A stretch of 18,706 nucleotides of DNA from JAVBLD01 sp031553705 (GTDB taxonomy: Bacteria > Bacteroidota > Bacteroidia > Bacteroidales > Marinifilaceae). The stretch spans positions 1 to 18,706 of the forward strand of contig JAVBLD010000059.1 in assembly GCA_031553705.1 (NCBI GenBank). The letters are read 5' to 3'. This document shows, piece after piece, positions 7,830-16,500 of the stretch (its first letter is position 1; each line of letters begins with the position of its first letter). The translations under genes were made by a program, and so were the position numbers. The notes beneath the pieces were generated by a model that had not been told where the DNA came from, searched no databases, and saw nothing but the letters and a program-made list of their open reading frames with translations.

Positions 7830-8648
7830 ATGAAAAGATCATTTTTAGCTGCTTATTTGCTATGTATGCCGGTATTATCATTCTCCCAAGAAACGGACGG
7901 GAGGAAAAGTATGGGACAAATTGCCCGCGAAATTAAAAATCCGGTGTCACTCCTGTATCGAATTCCCATGCATAACGACTTGGAATGGGGCGATGTGGAT
8001 AACCAGTTGCGTTATACACTCAAGGCCGAACCTTCTATGCCGCTTGTCTTGAATAAGAACTGGAAGATTATCACTCGCGGCGTCCTATCACTAGTGGCCA
8101 ACCAGTACAATGGCACTGACAGCCACGGACCTTCAGGCCTGAGCGATCTGAATCTAACTGCTTTTATTTCCCCAATAAATCCCATACAAGGATTTGTTTG
8201 GGGTGCGGGAGTTGCAATTGACCTGCCAACAGCAACCGACCCTCTGCTGGGTACAGGCAAATGGACGGCAGGGCCCTCGGTGCTTGGTCTCAAACAAACT
8301 CCTAAATGGACCTTCGGCCTGTTGTTGAGGCAGGCATGGAGTTATGCGGGAAATTCGAACCGTTCCGACGTGAGCTATGCATTCGTCAATCCCTGGATAG
8401 ACTACACCTTCGAAAGTGGCTTCGGACTTAAGATTGAGAGTGAATCGACCTTTGACTGGACAGATGGTGACCATATCGTTCCTCTGCGGTCCGGGGCAAG
8501 TCAGGTGTTCAAAATGGGAAAGCGCTGGATCGGTAACATCGACTTAGACGGTCTTTGGTATATAATTAAACCGAGTACAGGCCCGAAATGGGGCATAAGT
8601 GTTACCTACACAATGCTATTGAAACGGATAGCATATGTGAGAAAATAA
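7830..8648 (+). CDS. Predicted outer-membrane beta-barrel protein (transporter-like)
   Basis: A 272-residue exported protein. The N-terminus MKRSFLAAYLLCMPVLSFSQ is a signal peptide with likely cleavage before or at Q20. The mature part has alternating aromatic/polar strands, for example RYTLKAEPSMPLVL, GFVWGAGVAIDLPTATDPLLG, KWTAGPSVLGLKQTPKWTFGLLLRQAWSYAG and WIDYTFESGFGLKIESES. The pattern 'LPTATxxxLGxGKW..GPS' followed by 'W.fG.L..Q.WS.AG' is that of outer-membrane proteins often annotated as transporters or, misleadingly, 'neuromedin U' (phenol MetA-degradation-like). Substrate unknown. AAGGAG at 7802-7807 is too far (23 nt) for this ATG, so the start rests on the signal peptide. It is followed by a PAP2 phosphatase on the same strand after about 70 nt. 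Confidence 0.7.
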   Translation: MKRSFLAAYLLCMPVLSFSQETDGRKSMGQIAREIKNPVSLLYRIPMHNDLEWGDVDNQLRYTLKAEPSMPLVLNKNWKIITRGVLSLVANQYNGTDSHGPSGLSDLNLTAFISPINPIQGFVWGAGVAIDLPTATDPLLGTGKWTAGPSVLGLKQTPKWTFGLLLRQAWSYAGNSNRSDVSYAFVNPWIDYTFESGFGLKIESESTFDWTDGDHIVPLRSGASQVFKMGKRWIGNIDLDGLWYIIKPSTGPKWGISVTYTMLLKRIAYVRK

Positions 8649-8719
8649 CATATTATCCACGAAAATCCGAGTAAGACAACAATTCGAACTTATTGTTTTT
8701 GGTAAAAAAGATCAAGTAT

Positions 8720-9520
8720 ATGACAATAATTACTCTTTTATTATTATTGTTACTATTATTATTATTGTTACTATTACTATTATTGTTACTATGTCTCTCT
8801 AGTACTCCGGCTTTGAGGGCACAAATACCGGATACTTTACGGAGTAAAACCGACACTATCGCAATCCAAAATCCAAATCATCAAAAAATAGAAAAAGCCA
8901 CAGGCATAGTTGTTCCCTCGCTCATGGTAGCTTACGGGGCTTCGTCATTTTTTTGCGATGGAATACGCCAAGTGGATTATAACATAGACAATCGGCTTCA
9001 TATACACGGATATATCTGGCATAGTAAAGCCGACAATTATATACAATTTGTACCGGCAGCGGCAGCTTTTGCAATGAAATTAGCCAAAGTGGAAAGCAAA
9101 AATAACCTATTGGACATGACTATCATTTATGCTTTGAGCGGCGGTCTGACAGCAGGGATTGTGACAGCTACAAAGGCTTTGACCTCACGTGAACGGCCCG
9201 ATAATTCAGACGACAACTCCTTTTCGTCGGGGCATACAGCCACGGCATTTGCGGCGGCCGAATTCTTACATCAAGAATTCGGACATCGTTCGATATGGAT
9301 CAGTATAGGGGGATATACGGTTGCAATGATGGTAGGAGCTTCCCGTATTTTCAACGATAAGCATTGGTTGAGCGATGTGATTGCGGGTGCAGGCATAGGG
9401 ATTTTTCCACAAAAGCCATATATTGGGTATACCCGTATCTCAAAACAATGTACTATAAAAATATTCGAAAGCAACAAGCTAGCATTTCCCCCATTTTTGT
9501 CAAAGGAGGCTGGGGGCTGA
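8720..9520 (+). CDS. PAP2-family phosphatase, apparently frameshifted at the 3' end
   Basis: A membrane-linked or exported phosphatase of the PAP2/vanadium haloperoxidase superfamily, which hydrolyses lipid phosphates or related substrates outside the cytoplasm. All three motifs are visible: KALTSRERP, FSSGHTATAFAAAEF and SRIFNDKHWLSDVIAGA. The N-terminus is a run of 19 leucines (codons 8735-8791) ending in CLSSTPALRAQ, a signal peptide or anchor. The ATG at 8720 lacks a positively charged n-region; in-frame TTGs at 8693 and 8699 would add VKKIKY, so the start is uncertain. After GAGIGIF the frame is wrong: shifting by one base at the T run 9402-9406 gives STKAIYWVYPYLK through to GGWGLKLSYVF and a stop at 9538-9540, the sort of ending relatives have. 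As written the frame instead stops at 9518-9520 with an unrelated tail. The catalytic motifs are upstream of the shift. Confidence 0.8.
   Translation: MTIITLLLLLLLLLLLLLLLLLLLCLSSTPALRAQIPDTLRSKTDTIAIQNPNHQKIEKATGIVVPSLMVAYGASSFFCDGIRQVDYNIDNRLHIHGYIWHSKADNYIQFVPAAAAFAMKLAKVESKNNLLDMTIIYALSGGLTAGIVTATKALTSRERPDNSDDNSFSSGHTATAFAAAEFLHQEFGHRSIWISIGGYTVAMMVGASRIFNDKHWLSDVIAGAGIGIFPQKPYIGYTRISKQCTIKIFESNKLAFPPFLSKEAGG
8738..8791 (+). repeat. Three tandem 18-bp units encoding poly-leucine
   Basis: TTATTATTATTGTTACTA occurs at 8738-8755 and again at 8756-8773; the copy at 8774-8791 differs by one base (T to C at its fourth base). Each unit encodes six leucines in the PAP2 signal-peptide region. 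Gain or loss of a unit keeps the frame and changes the hydrophobic stretch by six residues. Confidence 0.95.
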
Positions 9521-9577
9521 AACTATCTTACGTTTTTTGAAAGTGAGACTGATGTCCTAAGAATGGTCAGCCTCCAT

Positions 9578-10618
9578 TCATTTATAAATCATTTCATTTT
9601 TATCTCTTGTCAACGAAGCCTGCCATCTCCAGGTATTGGCCAATGTCTCTTCAAGCGGAACAATAGCTCTCCATCCCAGTTCGGTATTGGCTAACGTAGT
9701 GTCTGCCCATACCTTTTCAATGTCGCCGGCACGACGCCCCACAATTTTATAATTTACCTTTTTTCCGGTGGCCCTCTCAAAAGTTTTAATCAGTTCCAAT
9801 ACCGACACACCATTCCCGGTACCGACATTGAAGTATTCATAATTCGCCTTATTCTTTCCGTCCAACAACCGGCGGATCGCTACCACATGCGCTTTTGCCA
9901 GGTCTACCACATCAATATAATCACGGATCGCCGACCCGTCAGGCGTATTATAATCATCGCCAAAGACACTCAATTGCTCCCGGATACCGGCTACAGTCTG
10001 GGTTAAATACGGCAACAGGTTATTGGGTATACCGGAAGGCAACTCTCCGATACAAGCGGAAGGGTGGGCGCCTATCGGATTAAAATAGCGCAGTGCAAGA
10101 AGGTTCAGTCCTTTTTCCGCTTTGGACAGATCACGCATGATATCTTCACACATCGCCTTGGTATTTCCATAAGGAGATTCAGCCTCTTTCCTCGACGTTT
10201 TTTCAGTGACAGGCAATACATCCGCCTGTCCGTAAACCGTGCAGGAAGAAGAAAAAACCAGGTTATTCACTCCGGTCTCCTTCATCGAATCCAATACGTT
10301 CATCAATGAGTTCAGATTATTGTGGTAATACTCCAAAGGTTTTGTAACAGACTCTCCAACAGCCTTTAATGCTGCGAAATGGATCACTGCTTTTATATCT
10401 TTATGATGCTTGAAAAAATTACGGGTAGCAACACAATCCGTTAAGTCTATTTTTTCAAACTCCGGACGGATCCCGGTAATTTTTTTAATACCATCCAACA
10501 CGTTTATATCTGAATTTGACAAGTTATCTGCAATAATCACGTCAAAACCGCTTTGTTGAAGCTCAACGACCGTGTGTGATCCGATATATCCGGTACCGCC
10601 TGTTACAAATATTTTCAT
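9578..10618 (-). CDS. galE: UDP-glucose 4-epimerase
   Basis: Interconverts UDP-glucose and UDP-galactose in the cytosol (Leloir pathway and supply of UDP-galactose for surface glycans). The 346-residue protein has the NAD-binding GGTGYIG at 7-13, ADNLSNS (30-36), HFAALKAVGES (80-90), the catalytic serine region FSSSCTVYG (122-130), the YxxxK pair as Y150-G-N-T-K154, LRYFNPIGAHPS, and the substrate-side VFGDDYNTPDGSAIRDYIDV. Length is that of typical bacterial GalE. I chose the ATG at 10618, where MKIFVTGGTGYIGSHT begins; the upstream in-frame extension to 10711 is not family-like. It is convergent with the PAP2 gene, whose repaired frame ends 37 nt away, and divergent from the HU-CCDC81 gene. 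Confidence 0.96.
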   Translation of the reverse strand: MKIFVTGGTGYIGSHTVVELQQSGFDVIIADNLSNSDINVLDGIKKITGIRPEFEKIDLTDCVATRNFFKHHKDIKAVIHFAALKAVGESVTKPLEYYHNNLNSLMNVLDSMKETGVNNLVFSSSCTVYGQADVLPVTEKTSRKEAESPYGNTKAMCEDIMRDLSKAEKGLNLLALRYFNPIGAHPSACIGELPSGIPNNLLPYLTQTVAGIREQLSVFGDDYNTPDGSAIRDYIDVVDLAKAHVVAIRRLLDGKNKANYEYFNVGTGNGVSVLELIKTFERATGKKVNYKIVGRRAGDIEKVWADTTLANTELGWRAIVPLEETLANTWRWQASLTRDKNEMIYK

Positions 10619-10789
10619 AATCCTGAATTTAAATTGAATAAAAACAACGGACAGAGGAATATAGCCCCTCTCATTCATCGCACAAAATAAGTAATAAAAT
10701 ATCAATTTCACGAAGAATTCAAGTACTTTATTAAAAAATTTATAAACTTTGCCGGTCTTACAACCTCAAAAATATTCCGGAATGCCTCC

Positions 10790-10820
10790 TTGGGTTTTCT
10801 GTTTATTTTTCATATTTTTG
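10790..10820 (+). promoter_or_regulatory. Promoter giving a nearly leaderless transcript
   Basis: TTGG at 10790-10793, 19 nt, then TATTTTTG at 10813-10820, an exact TAnnTTTG box. The downstream ATG begins at 10825, only 4 nt past the box, so the predicted transcription start falls at or within a few bases of the start codon. Confidence 0.6.
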
Positions 10821-10824
10821 CCCT

Positions 10825-11574
10825 ATGCATAAGTTTATAGAATACATCTCAGATTTGCTATTTTTGCACGACTGCGTAATCATACCCGGTTTCGGCGGCT
10901 TTATTTGTAATTACAAAAACGCTTTTATCGACGAAACGCATGGAACCATCTGCCCACCGAGTAAAGATATCCTGTTTAATAAAAACCTGACGCACAATGA
11001 CGGGCTTCTTGTCAGTTGGGTAGCAACCAAAGAGAGTATTTCTTATGAGAAAGCGACAAAGCAGATTGTACTGTTTTGTGAAGATTTGAAAATCAAGCTG
11101 AATCAGAAACAAGAGATCGAATTCGGGGACATCGGTGTGTTTTATACCGACCGTCGTTTCAATATCATCTTTGATCCGGGAAAAGCCAATTTCTTATCCG
11201 AAGCATATCAGATGGAGGCGGTAAAGATTCCTCGCACCTCCGTCCAGGAAACGGTTCATCCGAGCCAGGCAAAAAGTCCGGCAGTGACTTCCAGTGGATC
11301 GCCTTATATAAACACCCACTCCGGGAATGTCGTACAGCGTTTATTGAAATACGGCCTGGGTGCGGCAGCAGTCACAGGTATTGTTGTTGTTTCCCAACTT
11401 GAGATCTTCCATTTCGACCGCAAAAGTGTTTTCGGATTTATTACAAATACAACTGCATTACAGCCGATCCTGACCTTAAAGTCATCTGCAGTATCCGGCC
11501 CGACATATAATAATGTAATATCCCCTGCCTGCGATTATATAGATTATGATCCGGTTAACGACCTCGTGAAGTAG
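10825..11574 (+). CDS. HU-CCDC81-type domain protein with one membrane segment
   Basis: A 249-residue protein of the Bacteroidetes group carrying a HU-like CCDC81 pair of domains. The signature start is MHKFIEYISDLLFLHDCVIIPGFGGFI (quoted here by parts: DCVIIPGFGGFI at 16-27), followed by NKNLTHNDGLLVSW (52-65) and, in the second half-domain, the FGDIGVFYTD strand (100-109). A linker of about 140-170 rich in S, T, P and K leads to a predicted membrane helix, about residues 176-192 (YGLGAAAVTGIVVVSQL). The C-terminal 55 residues have no recognised domain; related proteins often end in a SPOR domain, which is not seen here. The topology implies that the HU-like part is cytoplasmic, perhaps tethering nucleoid or cell-envelope factors, but that is inference. 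Its 3' end overlaps pssA convergently by 20 nt. Confidence 0.8.
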   Translation: MHKFIEYISDLLFLHDCVIIPGFGGFICNYKNAFIDETHGTICPPSKDILFNKNLTHNDGLLVSWVATKESISYEKATKQIVLFCEDLKIKLNQKQEIEFGDIGVFYTDRRFNIIFDPGKANFLSEAYQMEAVKIPRTSVQETVHPSQAKSPAVTSSGSPYINTHSGNVVQRLLKYGLGAAAVTGIVVVSQLEIFHFDRKSVFGFITNTTALQPILTLKSSAVSGPTYNNVISPACDYIDYDPVNDLVK

Positions 11575-12331
11575 TCCACAACGCCTCGATTACTGCAAGC
11601 AGGATATATAAAGGTATGATAAAGACGGCTATCGCTTGCCTGAAAAAAATCGTCAATATAACTAAACAACCCAGATAAGAGTACCTGAACCTGTTCTCAC
11701 GCCATCCAAAACCGGCCATCTTTAGCGAAAACATCGGCAATTCGCAAACCAGCAGTATGGAAAGAGCAATAACACAAACAACCAGAAGCCATACCGCACC
11801 GAATAAACAGTCGAAGATCATGGGTGTTTGATAATAGCCGTAAATCAGTGTGATCCAGAACAGAGCGTTAGCCGGTGTTGGCATACCGATAAAAGTATGT
11901 GCCTGGCGGGTATCCAGATTAAATTTTGCCAACCGGTAGGCAGAGAATGCAGGAATAATCAGTGGGACATATAATAAAACCTGCTGCAAACCCGTCAGAC
12001 TGCTGATATCCTCTTCGCCCCCTTCAAATAAGGTCATTTTAATCAAAAAATGGGCGAGAACGGCAGGAGCAACTCCAAAACTAACCATATCGGCCAACGA
12101 ATCCAACTCTTTTCCCATTTCCGACTTTACATGTAATAATCGCGCTGCAAACCCGTCAAAAAAATCAAATACCATCGCCAGTAATATCAGCGCCGCTGCG
12201 AGTTCCAGCTTTTCATACATAGCCATGAATATGGCCATCGTCCCCGAGACCGCATTCATCCCGGTAATCAAATTGGGAATATGTTTATAAATCCCGAATG
12301 CTAAATGTTGAATATCGGATATTTTGTTCAT
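11555..12331 (-). CDS. pssA: CDP-diacylglycerol-serine O-phosphatidyltransferase
   Basis: Integral inner-membrane enzyme making phosphatidylserine from CDP-diacylglycerol and serine, the route to phosphatidylethanolamine. The 258-residue protein contains the complete CDP-alcohol phosphatidyltransferase signature DGxxARxxxxxxxxGxxxDxxxD as DGFAARLL...GKELDSLAD, followed by MVSFGVAPAVL as usual in bacterial type II PssA. The start PNLITGMNAVSGTMAIFMAM is also family-typical, and about six to eight membrane helices fill the rest. It begins 2 nt after the DUF1573 gene stop, so the two are almost certainly cotranscribed and possibly translationally coupled. The last 20 nt overlap the convergent HU-CCDC81 gene. 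Confidence 0.93.
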   Translation of the reverse strand: MNKISDIQHLAFGIYKHIPNLITGMNAVSGTMAIFMAMYEKLELAAALILLAMVFDFFDGFAARLLHVKSEMGKELDSLADMVSFGVAPAVLAHFLIKMTLFEGGEEDISSLTGLQQVLLYVPLIIPAFSAYRLAKFNLDTRQAHTFIGMPTPANALFWITLIYGYYQTPMIFDCLFGAVWLLVVCVIALSILLVCELPMFSLKMAGFGWRENRFRYSYLGCLVILTIFFRQAIAVFIIPLYILLAVIEALWTTSRGR

Positions 12332-12333
12332 TT

Positions 12334-13401
12334 TTATTTAATTTCTCCGTAAAACCTCAAGTTAAACTGAAAATCGGCAGGGCTATTGGTTATTACGCTG
12401 ATTACACAGGTAAGTTTGCCCGGTTCCGCCCCGTTTTTTGTCTTTGCCGTCAACGTTGCCGACTCTCCGGGTTGTAATTCGTTCCCGGTCATTTCGATAA
12501 CCACCCGGTCATCATTCGTATAAAAACGGTGTATCTTCAATGGGGACTTGCCGGTATTCTTAAACCGGTATGAAAAAACAGCCGGTTGAATCGAACGGGT
12601 CTGCCCAAAATCATAAAATCTCTTTTCGGCTTCAATCCTCGGAGCACAAGCCATGTCCACCCGGCTAAAGTCCTCTTCAATAAAAATAGAGACCGGAACC
12701 CGGTACTGCTTCCCATTCACTAGCATCGTGACCTCCTCCTTATTAAGACCGTACTCCCCTTTCAATGCCGTGATATAAGAAGCTTTTATCACAGCTTTTT
12801 GCTGCGGTTCGATCTGCTGCGGTTCGATGTTCAGCTTCAGGTAGGAGGGTAAGCCCATGAAAGATACGGCAACTTTTTTCCCGGAGTTATTATATACACC
12901 GACAGACATCACCTTTGTCTCCCCTTTCCGCACGCTCATCAACGAAATATCCTCCAGGGACAAACGCAATCCGGATGCTTGCTCATACGGATAATCGTCC
13001 AGTATTGTACGTGTTTTTCCCTCTACCTCCCCTTGAATCTTTAACTCAACTACCGCTATCCTGGCATTGGAAGTCACCGTAATCATTTTATCAAAATGTC
13101 CGGGACGGTTCTGCGGATCAAAGATAGCCTTTACAAAACCGGTCTTTCCGGGCAATACCGGTTCCTTGCTCCACTGAGGAGTTGTACACCCACAAGACGA
13201 CTCCACATTTTTTATGATGATCGGAGCATCTCCGGTATTGGTAAATTGAAAGTCATACGACACCACCCCGTCGACCTCTCTGATTTTTCCAAAATGATAC
13301 GTCTTCTTACTGAATTGCATGACAGCCTGGGAAAACGAATCCAAAAAGGAAAATATAAAAAGTACGAATAATACGCTTTGAAAAAGAATTTTGATTTTCA
13401 T
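12334..13401 (-). CDS. Exported DUF1573-domain protein
   Basis: A 355-residue secreted or periplasmic protein starting at the ATG at 13401; the TTG two codons upstream is less likely. The signal peptide MKIKILFQSVLFVLFIFSFL is followed by DSFSQA with cleavage expected near residue 25. The N-terminal DUF1573 (Ig-like) domain reads FSKKTYHFGKIREVDG, FTNTGDAPIIIKNVESSCGCTTP, with the conserved cysteines at C70 and C72, and GFVKAIFDPQNRPGHF. A second, similar beta-sandwich follows near the C-terminus (EKRFYDFGQTRSIQPAVFSYRFKNTGKSPLKI), so at least two ASH-like Ig folds are present. Function unknown; the family is abundant in Bacteroidetes. Only 2 nt separate it from pssA, and 155 nt from the histidine kinase gene upstream. 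Confidence 0.88.
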   Translation of the reverse strand: MKIKILFQSVLFVLFIFSFLDSFSQAVMQFSKKTYHFGKIREVDGVVSYDFQFTNTGDAPIIIKNVESSCGCTTPQWSKEPVLPGKTGFVKAIFDPQNRPGHFDKMITVTSNARIAVVELKIQGEVEGKTRTILDDYPYEQASGLRLSLEDISLMSVRKGETKVMSVGVYNNSGKKVAVSFMGLPSYLKLNIEPQQIEPQQKAVIKASYITALKGEYGLNKEEVTMLVNGKQYRVPVSIFIEEDFSRVDMACAPRIEAEKRFYDFGQTRSIQPAVFSYRFKNTGKSPLKIHRFYTNDDRVVIEMTGNELQPGESATLTAKTKNGAEPGKLTCVISVITNSPADFQFNLRFYGEIK

Positions 13402-13556
13402 CTGCAAAATAGTTGAAAATGATCTTTTTTATTTTCTCTGGCGAATCCTAATATACATGAATGTTTCATATATTGAATTTACTTATGCTTTCCGCAATAC
13501 AAAATTAATACATTTTCCTGATTTTTGGCTTTCAATCCCTCTTTCACAGGAACTTT

Positions 13557-16500
13557 TTAATTTGCACAATCCAGAACGATAAAGAATGTGGTGCCGTGAT
13601 TGACCTCGCTTTCAAAATACATCGTCCCTCCCATACCCTTCACAATCCGGTATGATATAGACAATCCCAACCCCATGCCGCTTGATCTCGTTGTAAAATT
13701 CGGTTCGAATATCTTACCGCGAATCTCTTCAGGGATGCCTCTTCCGTTGTCTTTCACAGATACAACCACCTTTTCCCCCTCCCTTTTTACACAAATCTCG
13801 ATCATACCCTTTCGTTCTTCCGGAATGCTCTGCTCCGCGTTTTTCAGCACATTCACGAGTACGCGCGACATCTGCTTCCTGTCAGCCATAATCATAATTC
13901 CGGTCTCTATATCGCATATCACGTCATTTATACTGCTTTCAAACAGCTTTACACTGCTTCTCACCAACTCACCAATATTCAGAAGCTCATTATTTGCCTC
14001 CGACATCTTTGCAAAATCAGAAAAAGCGGAAGCAATGGAAGCCATATTGTCAATCTGCTCAATTAGCATGGCAGATATATCCTTAAACCTCTTTTTGAAA
14101 TTGTCCGGATCTTCAACCAAAAGGGAACGCTGCATGAACTGGATGTTCAACTTCATCGGCGTAAGCGGATTTTTGATCTCATGTGCAATCTGGCGGGCCA
14201 TTTCCCTCCAAGCCCCCTCCCGTTCCGACTTTGCCAATCTGTCTGCGCTCTCCTCCAATTTCTCCACCATATTATTATATTCCTGAACCAATACGCCTAC
14301 CTCATCCTGTTGCCTGTATGCAATCTTTTCGTTCTTGCCGCCAAACCGCATCTGCTTCAACTTATCATTTACCATCTGCAAAGGCCTGGTGACCTGCTCC
14401 GCTACAATACCGGACAGAAGAAAAGCCAGCACCATCACGGCAATAGCGATATTAACGGCAATAACGATCATAATGATGATTTCCAGATTTAATTCATCAT
14501 TCTGGATAAAATACGGCACATTCAAAACATAGCTTTTCCCATTTTCCAGGATCAACGGCATATAAGCCGACATATATTTCAACTCACCGATCTTTTCCTG
14601 CTCCACATAGCTCATCCCGCCCTTACCGACGATCTGCTCCAAAGCTCTAGGATTGACCAGCAGGCCGGAAAAACCATTCTGGAATATTTCAGGCCGTGAA
14701 GTGGCCACCAACTGTCCTTTGGTAGAATATATATTCATATCGGTAGCCAATACTTCCGACATTCCGGATAAGGTCTTAATGATATCGGGACATTCATTCA
14801 GATCAACACAATCCAGCCGCTCCAATTCCTTATTAATGTATCTGATGATCTGCCTGGCTTTTGCATTATGGCGGCTTTCAAAACTCTTGGTATTCAAATA
14901 AATACTCATCGATGTTAAAATCACAAACAATACAAAAATAAGCAGGAGAATACTGTTTTTTATCCTGGCCCTAAGCGTACCTTTCCCGGAATCCTGGTTA
15001 CGGTAATCCCTGAACAGAAGAGCGTATGAAGAGAGAATCACATAAGCCAGAAAAGCGTACAGTACATTGATATAATAAAGAGGGAATGTACTCTCACGCA
15101 GGCTCATTACCAACGTACAGCAATCATCTACCGGAACCAGCATGTGAGAGTATTTATCTTTCACCACAATGGAATACCGGTTGTTGGGTTTCCCGAACTG
15201 ACTTACATATTTATAATAATTAAACTCGCCGGAGGAGGTGATCAGCACCCCGTTCTTATACTTCGCATAAGAGTAACGATACATTTTATTTTCTTTTTCC
15301 TCCGACTTTCTCGATAAGATCTGCGGATACCCTACCCCTTCATCATCTTTTGTCGAATCGAAACGAAGATAAAGCGTGATATTATCAAATACGAATCTTC
15401 CAAGATAAGAAACAAGACCGTCAAAATCAGCCACCGAATAAAAGTGAGTCTTGGGAATCCGGAACTTTGAGTGGCGTATCAGCATGGAAAAATAATCGTT
15501 ACACTTCCACAGCTCCTTTTCCGGCCGGATCAGCAAACTATCTCCGGGACGGCAAAGCGTAATACTTGTATAATAATTATATCCGGTCAGATCCAGCAAA
15601 TCCTTTGTCAGATATAACTGAACCGCTCGTTCGTCATACCGGCTGATCAACCCGGCCAGCTTCCCGGAGGTATCAATAACATGCTCTATCTCCTCCAACT
15701 TTTTTTCGAAGTTATTATCTCGTTCCTCTATCAACTCTTTTGCATACCCGATTCTTTTCTCATGTTCCTCATAATACTCTTCCTTATGGGCCACCACCAC
15801 CATGTAAACAGAAAAAAGAAAAATAACAAGCATTAAAACACTACGCTGCACGTCCTCCCGCTTGAACACATATTTATTAACTGCCGAGAGCAAAAAAAGT
15901 CCCCAGATAAAAACAATCTCCCAAAAGCTTATATAAAAGTGAACAAAACAAGCAGCCAATAGCAACACCGTCATGCTCAACGATACTACTTTTACCACCT
16001 CCGAGAGAGAAAAGAACTTTTTCAGGATACCTGCCATACAATCCATCATTACCAGCAGGCCACTCCCCACCAATATAATGGCAACAAACGCAATGATCGA
16101 CGATAGTTCGACATTTATCACCCGCGCAATATTCAGATGTATGCCGGCATCTTCGATAACGGAATCGATCATAAAGCGAAAAAAGTCCGCATATAAAAAA
16201 ACAAGCAGTACAAATCCTGCAATAAAGATATAACGATAGCGCCTCAGCCGTTTTTTTGAAAAATCCGTTTTGATACGGTAACAGAAAATATATAATATCT
16301 GGAAAATGCATATCGCCAATACTAACAGATCTCCGATCGAATGAATAAAGGTGTTCCTAAAGATATCTGCCTCAAAAATAGGCAACCGGTACAAAAAATC
16401 TGGAATACGGTAGGCAACCATTATATAACGCAGAAGCAACAGGGCTCCGGTAAAAACGGCCGTATACCTCAGTTGCCGCCCCCACGTTGCCGCCTGCTTC

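Noticed and set aside
7820..7936. ATG-started frame at 7820 preceded by AAGGAG at a better distance than the 7830 start
   Set aside because: It is short and unlike any protein, whereas the frame from 7830 has a clear signal peptide and long barrel-like product; the AAGGAG is probably coincidental.
8653..8856. Minus-strand frame with asparagine runs opposite the PAP2 repeat
   Set aside because: It is simply the reverse reading of the poly-leucine repeat.
9561..9579. Hairpin GAATGG/CCATTC after the PAP2 gene as terminator
   Set aside because: Only 6 bp and no T run follows in either direction; too weak to call.
10619..10711. Upstream extension of galE to an in-frame start at 10711
   Set aside because: The extra residues are not found in the GalE family and the Rossmann motif begins right after the ATG at 10618.
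13408..13556. Gap between the kinase gene and the DUF1573 gene as a possible small gene or terminator
   Set aside because: No convincing frame, exact promoter box or hairpin could be found; only a near-miss TATTTTGC close to the DUF1573 start.
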